6,064 nucleotides of DNA from Nitrospirota bacterium (GTDB lineage Bacteria > Nitrospirota > Thermodesulfovibrionia > Thermodesulfovibrionales > Dissulfurispiraceae): NCBI GenBank assembly GCA_016212685.1, contig JACREW010000289.1, forward strand, positions 1 to 6,064, written 5' to 3'. A model generated the notes under the pieces. It made no database searches. It saw only the letters and a list, made by a program, of their open reading frames with translations, and was not told the origin of the DNA. This document shows, in pieces, positions 1-5,481 of this stretch. The stretch's first letter is position 1; each line of letters begins with the position of its first letter. Made by a program: the position numbers and the translations under genes.

Positions 1-1428
1 CTTGAAACCCTCTCCCTGCATGCCCTTGGTAACGGGACTGATAAATTCCACATTCTCAAACAATGGGGAATTCTCAAGTAATCCTATAAGCTTTGCAGAG
101 GATCCCGCAAAACCGTTTATCGTTACTTCTCCGCTGTAACCGTTCTTTCCGTCTTTTATCTCCTTAAATGCAAGGTTTGTAACCCACGCGTCCGCAGGTA
201 TGACAGCGGTCAATTCGGAAAGCATCTTCAGCCTGCCGATACCCCCTGCCTTTACATCCTTAAGGAATTTCTTCTGTTTTTCCATATTAGAGAGTTCCGA
301 GGCAAGGGCTTCTACTGCCCTGACTTCAGGCTCGTTCTTTTTTATTCCCTTCTCCACAAAATCAGCCGACCTTCTCTCTTTATCTATCCACGATACCGCA
401 AACCCGCAGAAAAAAATCACTATGGCAGCCAGCGATAACTTTGCGATGAGACGGCCTGCCTTGCCGACCCGCATATCTTTATCCGGAAGGACATTTATCG
501 GCACGACGCCGGAGATTGAAAGACACGCGCCCGCAGACGGCAGCTTATCCATATCAAGGGCGCTGTGATTATAAAATGCGAATTTTTCTACGAGCTTTAC
601 AGGCATGCCCGCTTTATCGGCTACAAACCTCCGGCATTCCGGCGAAAGATGTCCGGAGATTACCAGCCTGTCGGCCTTCTCTATGGAAAGTTCCGACAGG
701 GCGGCAGTCATCTCACGGGAAATGTCGTTCCACAGCATGTCTGACTTATCACTGTTTAAGTTTATCTGTTTAAAGTTAATACATGAGCCGCCTTTTATCA
801 CCGCCATATTCCAGTTGTCCTGTTCCGTGAACAGAACTACAGCGACATCCTTCCTGCCTCCGAATATGCCGGATGTTTTTTGAAATCCCGATATTTCCCT
901 TACTATATTCGCGCCGTATTCGCTGAATCCGACGGCATTTAAAACGGCAAATGAAGATAAGGTTATTAGCCCGGCCTGAAGCGAAAGATTCTCGAGGAAC
1001 TCTTTTATTTGTTCGATCCGCTCTCTCTGAACTATAACAGTAACCGCACGGTAACTATTATCGGTTTTACCGGCTATCCGGAATGAGTGATAAACATCCT
1101 CCATCTGAAAAGGAATATGCCGCTCGAGTTCGTATCTGAGCATTTGGCCGAGGGCATCCTTATCAGGCGCCGAGATATCCATAAACTTTACGAGGCTCCA
1201 CTCTGCCGGAATGCTCACTGATACGCTCCTCGCATCAACTTTGTGCTGCGTAATAAATCTCCTCAATTCGGAGATATCGTCTTCGCCCATCGCATTATAG
1301 CTCGATGGAATATCCAATGAGGAAATAATCCTGATGCCTGTAAAATCCTTTTTAAGACATACGGCTGCCAGAGACTTGTCTCTGAACTCAATACCGAGCA
1401 TGTTTTTGAAGAAGTTGTTTTTAAGCAT
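1..1428 (-). CDS. GspL/PilM-PilN-type inner-membrane assembly protein (3' end beyond window)
   Basis: An open frame of 476 codons runs from ATG 1428 to the window edge with no stop, so the C-terminus is missing. Residues 1-315 look like the cytoplasmic actin-fold domain of GspL/PilM: it opens GIEFRDKSLAAV and has the segment LRYELERHIPF at about 97-107. One hydrophobic helix at about 327-348 is followed by a charged, probably coiled-coil stretch (350-395). A PilN-like periplasmic domain begins near 400, with IPADAWVTNL, a GEVTINGFAGSS strand and LLENSPLFENVEF. GspL and PilM/PilN proteins form the inner-membrane platform of type II secretion systems and type IV pili. The nucleotide-binding DxG of PilM is replaced by GIEF, which fits GspL better, but the choice is an inference. 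The start is the first ATG after proB; no Shine-Dalgarno site is clear, so M10 is an alternative. The left neighbours, outside the window, would show which system it belongs to. Confidence 0.82.
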   Translation of the reverse strand, partial: MLKNNFFKNMLGIEFRDKSLAAVCLKKDFTGIRIISSLDIPSSYNAMGEDDISELRRFITQHKVDARSVSVSIPAEWSLVKFMDISAPDKDALGQMLRYELERHIPFQMEDVYHSFRIAGKTDNSYRAVTVIVQRERIEQIKEFLENLSLQAGLITLSSFAVLNAVGFSEYGANIVREISGFQKTSGIFGGRKDVAVVLFTEQDNWNMAVIKGGSCINFKQINLNSDKSDMLWNDISREMTAALSELSIEKADRLVISGHLSPECRRFVADKAGMPVKLVEKFAFYNHSALDMDKLPSAGACLSISGVVPINVLPDKDMRVGKAGRLIAKLSLAAIVIFFCGFAVSWIDKERRSADFVEKGIKKNEPEVRAVEALASELSNMEKQKKFLKDVKAGGIGRLKMLSELTAVIPADAWVTNLAFKEIKDGKNGYSGEVTINGFAGSSAKLIGLLENSPLFENVEFISPVTKGMQGEGFK

Positions 1429-1450
1429 AGTTGTTTTTCAAAGTTATTGT

Positions 1451-1479
1451 ATTATAGAACAAGTGTGTTTGGGAAGTAA
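1451..1479 (-). promoter_or_regulatory. Possible promoter for the GspL/PilM-PilN-like gene
   Basis: The minus strand has a perfect TATAAT at 1456-1451. Seventeen bases upstream sits TTACTT (1479-1474), which matches the -35 consensus only at its first two bases. It lies in the 68-bp gap after proB. Transcription would start near 1444, leaving a leader of about 16 nt. The weak -35 makes this tentative, since AT-rich gaps often contain TATAAT by chance. Read-through from proB is the alternative, as I see no terminator hairpin in the gap. Confidence 0.4.
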
Positions 1480-1496
1480 TTATTATGAGTTAGAGA

Positions 1497-2597
1497 TTAG
1501 CTTAAAACGACGAGATTATCCCGATGGACCACCTCATCGGAATACTTATATCCGAGGATTGTTTCTATTTCAGAGGTCTTTCTGCCCTTTATCCTTTCCA
1601 TATCCTGAGAGGAATAATTCACTATTCCTTTTGCAATACGGTTGCCGTTCAAATCCACGAAATAAACCGCATCTCCGGTATCGAACTCCCCCTCTACCTT
1701 CACGATACCTGACGGCAAGAGGCTCTTCCCTGTCTTTAAAACGGCATTAACGGCCCCGTCATCTATGATAAGGCTTCCCTTAGGCTTTACGGCATAAGCG
1801 ATCCAGCCTTTTCGTGAAGATATTTTTTTTGCATGCGGCCTGAACTCTGTGCCGTGATGCGCTCCTTTTAAAAGCGATGCTATAAGCCCCTTCTTCCTGC
1901 CGCTTATGATATGAACCCTTGTCCCGTATGCGGTCGCCTTTTTGGCGGAAAGTATCTTCGAGTACATGCCGCCGGTTCCTACAGCGCTTCCCGCGCCGCC
2001 TGCCTTGGCCTCAAGCTCTGATGTCATTTTATCCACGTAAGGAATTATTTCCGCATCCGGATTTTCCTTGGGATCGGATGAATAAAGGCCGTCCACGTCC
2101 GAAAGGATTATAAGCCTTTCCGCGTCTATCAGCCCGGATACGAGGGCTGCAAGCCGGTCGTTGTCCCCGAATTTTATCTCGTCGGTCGCAACAGTATCGT
2201 TTTCGTTGATTATCGGGATTATCCCGTAAGAAAGAAGCGTGATAAGGGTATTTTTTGAATTCAGATACCTCGCCCTTTCCGAGAGATCCTCTCTTGTAAG
2301 AAGCACCTGAGCGACCTTCTTTTTGAAATCTCCAAAGCTCTTTTCGTAAGCCCACATGAGGGAAGATTGTCCTACCGCTGCCGCCGCCTGTTTAAGCCTT
2401 ATCTCCTTGGGCTTCTCTTTCAGCCCTAACTTTTTCATGCCTGCGGCTACTGCGCCGGAAGAAACAACGACCACTTCATTGCCCGAACCGCATATATCCG
2501 ATATGTCTTTTGCGACGGCGTCAATGCGTTTTTGATTCAACCCGCCTTTGATGTCGGTGAGGATATTGCTGCCTATCTTTACGACTATCCTGCTCAT
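1497..2597 (-). CDS. proB: Glutamate 5-kinase with C-terminal PUA domain
   Basis: This cytoplasmic enzyme phosphorylates L-glutamate with ATP to give glutamyl 5-phosphate, the first step of proline synthesis. The amino acid kinase domain fills residues 1 to about 255: VVKIGSNIL (5-13), VVVVSSGAVAAGM (42-54), INENDTV (130-136), FGDNDRLAALVS (143-154), ILSDVDGLY (164-172) and GTGGMYSKI (207-215). A PUA domain follows (about 263-350), with IVNYSSQDMERIKG at 325-338. The length of 366 residues is normal for the two-domain form. ATG 2597 overlaps the obg stop as ATGA, which implies translational coupling, and an AAGGAG (2614-2609) inside the end of obg lies 11 nt upstream. ProB activity is usually feedback-inhibited by proline. 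proA, the next enzyme, is not in the window, so it must lie elsewhere. Confidence 0.97.
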   Translation of the reverse strand: MSRIVVKIGSNILTDIKGGLNQKRIDAVAKDISDICGSGNEVVVVSSGAVAAGMKKLGLKEKPKEIRLKQAAAAVGQSSLMWAYEKSFGDFKKKVAQVLLTREDLSERARYLNSKNTLITLLSYGIIPIINENDTVATDEIKFGDNDRLAALVSGLIDAERLIILSDVDGLYSSDPKENPDAEIIPYVDKMTSELEAKAGGAGSAVGTGGMYSKILSAKKATAYGTRVHIISGRKKGLIASLLKGAHHGTEFRPHAKKISSRKGWIAYAVKPKGSLIIDDGAVNAVLKTGKSLLPSGIVKVEGEFDTGDAVYFVDLNGNRIAKGIVNYSSQDMERIKGRKTSEIETILGYKYSDEVVHRDNLVVLS

Positions 2598-3604
2598 TTT
2601 TCCGGATGCTCCTTCACCTTCCGCGACAGGTATCTCTCAAGCTCTTTTATCCCCTCTCCGGTCGCCGAAGATATGGGAAAAAAATCGAGTCCTTTATCCA
2701 TGCAATAATCCTTAAGCCTGTTCAATCTCGTTTTATCATGAGCTATATCAATTTTCGTCCCGGCAACTGCCATCGGTTTATTCAGGAGTTCAGGACTGTA
2801 TAATACCAATTCCCTGTTTATGTTTTCAAAATCCTCCACAGGGTCGGTCGTAAGGATGTCGGATATATCCACGAGATGTAAAAGTATCGATGTCCTTTCG
2901 ACATGGCGCAGGAACTGAAACCCGAGTCCCGCTCCCTTATGCGCTCCTTCTATAAGACCCGGAATATCGGCCACCACGAAGCTCCTGAAGTCTTCCAGTT
3001 TTACAACGCCGAGATTGGGAACCAGCGTGGTGAAAGGATAATCCGCTATCTTAGGCCTCGCTGATGATATGACAGAGATAAGCGTGGATTTTCCAGCGTT
3101 CGGAAGGCCTATCAAACCCACATCGGCAAGCAGCTTCAACTCTATTACACGCCGATTTTCCCCGCCTGCTTCTCCGGGCTGCGCGAATTTAGGAGCCTGC
3201 CGGGTAGAAGTCGCAAAATGGGAATTGCCGAGACCTCCCCTTCCGCCTCTGACTGCTATCGCCTCCGCGTCTTCGTGATCGAGATCGGCAATAACCTCGT
3301 CCGTCTCCTCGTCTTTGACAAGAGCGCCCACAGGAACAGGGATTATCAGGTTTTCTCCGTTCTTACCGTGCTTATTGCTCCCCTTGCCGTGTTCGCCTCG
3401 CTCAGCCTTATATTCCCGTTTATATCTCAAGTCAAGCAGAGTATTAAGCTCTCTTACGGCTTTAAATATTACATTGCCGCCCCTGCCGCCATCCCCTCCG
3501 TCAGGCCCGCCTTTGGGTACATACTTCTCCCTGCGAAAGCTCACGCAGCCCATGCCGCCATCGCCGGCCTTAACATGTATTTTTGCATAATCGATAAACT
3601 TCAT
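2594..3604 (-). CDS. obgE: Obg-family GTPase (ribosome assembly)
   Basis: Obg/CgtA is an essential GTPase that binds the 50S subunit and acts in its assembly and in stress control. Starting at ATG 3604 the protein has 336 residues. The glycine-rich Obg fold takes residues 1 to about 158 (VKAGDGGMGCVSFRREKYVPKGG at the start, split here as VKAGDGGMG at 11-19 and GGPDGGDGGRGG at 32-43). The G domain follows: P-loop GLPNAGKST (166-174), switch I DYPFTTLVPNLG (188-199), DIPGLIEGA (213-221), G4 as TKID (283-286) where NKxD is usual, and G5 SSATGEGI (312-319). The protein stops right after the G domain, so the OCT extension of some Obg proteins is absent. The frame also allows a TTG start at 3610, but ATG giving MKFIDYAK matches family usage. 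No Shine-Dalgarno site lies at normal spacing, and a hairpin sits just upstream. It overlaps proB by 4 bp. Confidence 0.97.
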   Translation of the reverse strand: MKFIDYAKIHVKAGDGGMGCVSFRREKYVPKGGPDGGDGGRGGNVIFKAVRELNTLLDLRYKREYKAERGEHGKGSNKHGKNGENLIIPVPVGALVKDEETDEVIADLDHEDAEAIAVRGGRGGLGNSHFATSTRQAPKFAQPGEAGGENRRVIELKLLADVGLIGLPNAGKSTLISVISSARPKIADYPFTTLVPNLGVVKLEDFRSFVVADIPGLIEGAHKGAGLGFQFLRHVERTSILLHLVDISDILTTDPVEDFENINRELVLYSPELLNKPMAVAGTKIDIAHDKTRLNRLKDYCMDKGLDFFPISSATGEGIKELERYLSRKVKEHPEK

Positions 3605-3608
3605 AAAC

Positions 3609-3637
3609 AAAAAAGGGCAAGGTTTTCCCTTGCCCTT
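3609..3637 (-). terminator. Terminator-like hairpin between rpmA and obg
   Basis: On the minus strand a perfect 10-bp stem, AAGGGCAAGG (3637-3628) with CCTTGCCCTT (3622-3613), encloses the loop GAAAA. It is followed by an unbroken T run, TTTTTT at 3614-3609, whose first two bases are inside the stem. This is the form of an intrinsic terminator after rpmA, and only the minus-strand orientation has the T run. It ends 4 bases before the obg ATG, so it could cut transcription between the ribosomal protein genes and obg-proB partially (attenuation) or fully. I see no good separate promoter for obg in the 55-bp gap, so partial read-through is the more likely reading. Confidence 0.75.
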
Positions 3638-3659
3638 AGCTCCCTTGCCTTATTTGTAT

Positions 3660-3941
3660 CTAAACGTTTGCCGTTACTGCCAAAGCCGCTACAGGATAAA
3701 CGCTTATCTTCGTCCTCGTCCTGTCTTTCCTCTCAAACGTAACTGTCCCGTCTATCAGTGCAAACAGCGTATCGTCAGAGCCTTTGCCGACATTGCTGCC
3801 CGGATGAAACTTTGTGCCGCGTTGCCTCACGAGGATATTGCCCGCTCGGACAACCTGTCCGCCGAACCTCTTTACGCCGAGTCTTTGAGACGCGCTGTCG
3901 CGACCGTTCCTTGAACTTCCGACTCCTTTTTTATGTGCCAT
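3660..3941 (-). CDS. rpmA: 50S ribosomal protein L27
   Basis: L27 is a component of the large subunit whose N-terminal tail reaches toward the peptidyl transferase centre and helps position tRNA. The 93-residue product has the normal length and the family's signature order: MAHKKGVGSSRNGRDS, LGVKRFGGQVVRAGNILVRQ split across residues 21-40, RGTKFHPGSNVG (41-52) and GSDDTLFALIDG (54-65). It starts directly at MAHKK, with no sign of the cleaved N-terminal extension found on Firmicutes L27, which agrees with a Gram-negative origin. GGAGG (3952-3948) lies 6 nt before the ATG. The gene follows rplU after 2 bp, and its Shine-Dalgarno site sits in the end of rplU, so the two are co-transcribed and probably coupled. 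Confidence 0.98.
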   Translation of the reverse strand: MAHKKGVGSSRNGRDSASQRLGVKRFGGQVVRAGNILVRQRGTKFHPGSNVGKGSDDTLFALIDGTVTFERKDRTRTKISVYPVAALAVTANV

Positions 3942-3943
3942 CT

Positions 3944-4258
3944 CTATCCTCCGATAATTTCTTTTATTTGAAGCTTGGTATATTGCTGCCTGTGCCCCTT
4001 CAGTCTTCTATGGGCTTTTTTAGGCCTCGGCCCGAAAACAAGAACCTTCGGCATCTTGCCTGCTTCTACTATCTCCGCTTTTACGCTCGCCCCTTTAACG
4101 TATGGGCTGCCGTAAACAGGTTTATCGTCCTTCGAGACCATCAGGACTTTATCGAGCACTATCTCCGAATTAATGTCTCCATTGATCTTTTCAACGCAAA
4201 CCTTATCGCCGGCAGAAACCCTTATCTGCTCTCCGCCCGCCTCTACTATCGCATACAT
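3944..4258 (-). CDS. rplU: 50S ribosomal protein L21
   Basis: L21 is an rRNA-binding protein of the large ribosomal subunit. The 104-residue product has the usual length and hallmarks: MYAIVEAGGEQIRVSAGDKV at the N-terminus, VLVFGPRPKKAHRRLKGHRQ across residues 72-91, then YTKLQIKEI at 93-101. ATG 4258 is preceded by a strong GGAGGTGG (4270-4263), so the start is secure. It is the first gene of the minus-strand rplU-rpmA-obg-proB block. The leader predicted from the promoter boxes is only about 20 nt, leaving no room for a structured autoregulatory L21 leader of the Firmicutes kind. Confidence 0.98.
   Translation of the reverse strand: MYAIVEAGGEQIRVSAGDKVCVEKINGDINSEIVLDKVLMVSKDDKPVYGSPYVKGASVKAEIVEAGKMPKVLVFGPRPKKAHRRLKGHRQQYTKLQIKEIIGG
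3948..3952 (-). promoter_or_regulatory. Ribosome binding site of rpmA inside rplU
   Basis: GGAGG on the minus strand lies 6 nt before the rpmA ATG and within the last codons of rplU. It fixes the MAHKK start and suggests that ribosomes finishing rplU can re-initiate on rpmA. Confidence 0.85.
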
Positions 4259-4262
4259 GTTA

Positions 4263-4270
4263 CCACCTCC
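4263..4270 (-). promoter_or_regulatory. Strong ribosome binding site of rplU
   Basis: GGAGGTGG on the minus strand ends 4 nt before the rplU ATG; the GGAGG core is 7 nt upstream. It fixes the start at MYAIVEAGG and fits a highly translated ribosomal protein. Confidence 0.85.
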
Positions 4271-4286
4271 GAATAAATTAGAGACT

Positions 4287-4319
4287 ATTATATAACCAGA
4301 ATTTACGCAAAAAAGTCAA
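4287..4319 (-). promoter_or_regulatory. Probable sigma-70-type promoter of the rplU operon
   Basis: On the minus strand, TTGACT (4319-4314) matches 5 of 6 bases of the -35 consensus. The best-spaced -10 is TTATAT (4295-4290), 18 nt downstream and preceded by TGG, an extended -10 feature. A perfect TATAAT (4292-4287) overlaps it, but at a spacing of 21. Either way transcription would begin near 4280, about 20 nt before the rplU ATG. It lies back to back with the plus-strand promoter. Confidence 0.65.
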
Positions 4320-4337
4320 TCATATCGATCACCTTCC

Positions 4338-4367
4338 TTGACCTAAAACCCGGCGCTTGGTTATATT
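4338..4367 (+). promoter_or_regulatory. Probable sigma-70-type promoter of the FmdB-like/TIM-barrel pair
   Basis: TTGACC (4338-4343) matches 5 of 6 bases of the -35 consensus, and TATATT (4362-4367) follows after 18 nt, with 5 of 6 bases of the -10 consensus. A start near 4374 would leave a leader of about 28 nt before ATG 4402. A 10-bp AT palindrome, ATATTAATAT (4363-4372), overlaps the -10 box and start region. It could be an operator, but such palindromes are common by chance in AT-rich DNA. Confidence 0.65.
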
Positions 4368-4388
4368 AATATGTTAAACCTGAGTTGT

Positions 4389-4394
4389 GGAGGT
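4389..4394 (+). promoter_or_regulatory. Ribosome binding site deciding the FmdB-like start
   Basis: GGAGGT ends 7 nt before ATG 4402. An in-frame GTG at 4387 precedes it, but starting there would place this site inside the coding region, so ATG 4402 (MPIYEYDC) is preferred. Confidence 0.85.
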
Positions 4395-4401
4395 ATTGCT
4401 T

Positions 4402-4680
4402 ATGCCTATATACGAATATGACTGTCTGCGCTGCGGGAAAAATCATGAGGTAATGCAGAAATTCAGCGATGCGCCTTTGACCGCATGCCCGGAATGCGGG
4501 GGCGAGGTGAAAAAGCTCATATCAAATACGTCGTTCGTCCTAAAAGGCGGCGGATGGTATGTAACCGATTATGCGTCGTCCGAAAGAAAAAAGGCGATGG
4601 ATTCGGATAAAGGCGCGTCCGAAAATAAATCCAAAGAAACAAAAACCGAACCTAAGAAAGAACCGGCTGCCGCGAAATAA
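4402..4680 (+). CDS. FmdB-family zinc-ribbon protein
   Basis: This 92-residue protein has the FmdB/CxxC-CxxC regulatory-type zinc ribbon. It opens MPIYEYDCLRCG, with the first cysteine pair at C8 and C11. The second pair is C29 and C32 in CPECGG, and FVLKGGGWYVTDY at 45-57 is the conserved end of the domain in this family. The four cysteines should bind one zinc ion. Residues from about 60 on form a Lys/Glu/Ser/Ala-rich, probably disordered tail, typical of the family. Family members are named after FmdB of the formamidase cluster of Methylophilus methylotrophus, but their molecular role is not settled, so no function is assigned. It is the first gene of a plus-strand pair, with its own promoter and a strong ribosome binding site; the TIM-barrel gene begins 21 bp after its stop. 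Confidence 0.9.
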   Translation: MPIYEYDCLRCGKNHEVMQKFSDAPLTACPECGGEVKKLISNTSFVLKGGGWYVTDYASSERKKAMDSDKGASENKSKETKTEPKKEPAAAK

Positions 4681-4701
4681 AACAGGAATAAGATTCGAAT
4701 A

Positions 4702-5481
4702 ATGCCAAAATTGACGATTATCCCGCATATCCATGTCCCATATGAAAAAATAGGAGACTATACAGGTTTTATACTCCGGAATAAACTGAATCTCGAAATT
4801 TATTTTAACTCCGTCGCGCTTGATAAAATAAATACGGATGCCGTTCTAAAACTGCAGGATACGCTTAATTACAACCCTTCGCTCTCATTTCACGCTCCGT
4901 TTATGGATCTATCTCCCGGCGCAATGGATTCTAAAGTGAAAAACGCTACCGTAGAAAGATTCAATCATGTTCTCGATATTGCGGAAATATTAAAACCCGT
5001 AAGCATAGTTTTTCATTCAGGCTATGAGAAATGGAAGTATTCCCTGAAGACGGATATATGGCTCGAAAAAAGCCTTGATACATGGATTCCTCTGAATACG
5101 AGGGCAAAAAGTCTCGATGTAAAAATAGCGATAGAAAATATATTCGAGGACGAGCCGGCTAATCTCAGGCTTTTAATGGAAGGCATTAATTCCGGCAATT
5201 TCGGCGTTTGTTTTGACGCCGGGCACTGCAATCTGTTTTCAAATGTCCCTCTTAGGCAATGGCTTGAAGAACTTAAGCCGTATATTATCGAATTGCATCT
5301 GCATGACAATGATAAAAGTTCGGATTCGCACTATCCTATCGGAGACGGAAGCGTCGATTTCGATGAGCTATTTTCAGAATTGAAAGACAACAACTGCGTT
5401 TACACAATAGAAGCTCACACGCCCGAAGATGTATTGAAAAGCATGGAAAGGCTGAAGGATTATCAAAAATACTTCATCTGA
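4702..5481 (+). CDS. TIM-barrel metalloprotein, sugar phosphate isomerase / endonuclease IV superfamily
   Basis: This 259-residue cytoplasmic protein has no signal peptide or membrane segment and fits the AP_endonuc_2 / xylose isomerase-like TIM barrel. Motifs appear in barrel order: SFHAPF (62-67), VFHSGY (103-108), AIENIFED (143-150), CFDAGHCN (170-177), ELHLHDN (197-203), DSHYPIGDGSVDF (208-220) and TIEAH (235-239). Candidate metal ligands are H64, H105, E145, D172, H175, H199, D208, H210 and E237. The E145/D172/H199/E237 subset is that of sugar epimerases and isomerases; the full set matches the three-zinc site of endonuclease IV. Substrate and reaction cannot be told from sequence. It follows the FmdB-like gene by 21 bp and shares its promoter. 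An AGGA at 4684-4687 is 14 nt from the ATG, so its own ribosome binding site is weak. Its last 19 bp overlap the end of the opposing methyltransferase gene. Confidence 0.85.
   Translation: MPKLTIIPHIHVPYEKIGDYTGFILRNKLNLEIYFNSVALDKINTDAVLKLQDTLNYNPSLSFHAPFMDLSPGAMDSKVKNATVERFNHVLDIAEILKPVSIVFHSGYEKWKYSLKTDIWLEKSLDTWIPLNTRAKSLDVKIAIENIFEDEPANLRLLMEGINSGNFGVCFDAGHCNLFSNVPLRQWLEELKPYIIELHLHDNDKSSDSHYPIGDGSVDFDELFSELKDNNCVYTIEAHTPEDVLKSMERLKDYQKYFI

Noticed and set aside
200..883. Three plus-strand open frames opposite the GspL/PilM-PilN-like gene
   Set aside because: The minus-strand frame is continuously open for 476 codons with recognisable domains; these are shadows.
1334..1750. A 138-codon plus-strand open frame across the GspL/PilM-PilN-like start, the gap and the end of proB
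   Set aside because: It is antisense to two well-supported genes, resembles no family, and has the low-complexity look of a reverse-frame shadow.
3605..3610. TTG start for obg, two codons before the ATG
   Set aside because: It falls in the T run of the hairpin, and Obg proteins normally begin at the MKFID-like methionine.
3218..3742. A 174-codon plus-strand open frame opposite obg and the end of rpmA
   Set aside because: The Ala/Pro/Leu-rich product is what the complement of the glycine-rich Obg fold gives; obg and rpmA on the other strand are certain.
3758..4276. A 172-codon plus-strand open frame opposite rpmA and rplU
   Set aside because: It lies entirely antisense to two ribosomal protein genes and shows no recognisable domain.
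4387..4401. GTG start for the FmdB-like gene, adding five residues
   Set aside because: The GGAGGT ribosome binding site would then be inside the gene; family members begin MPIYEY.
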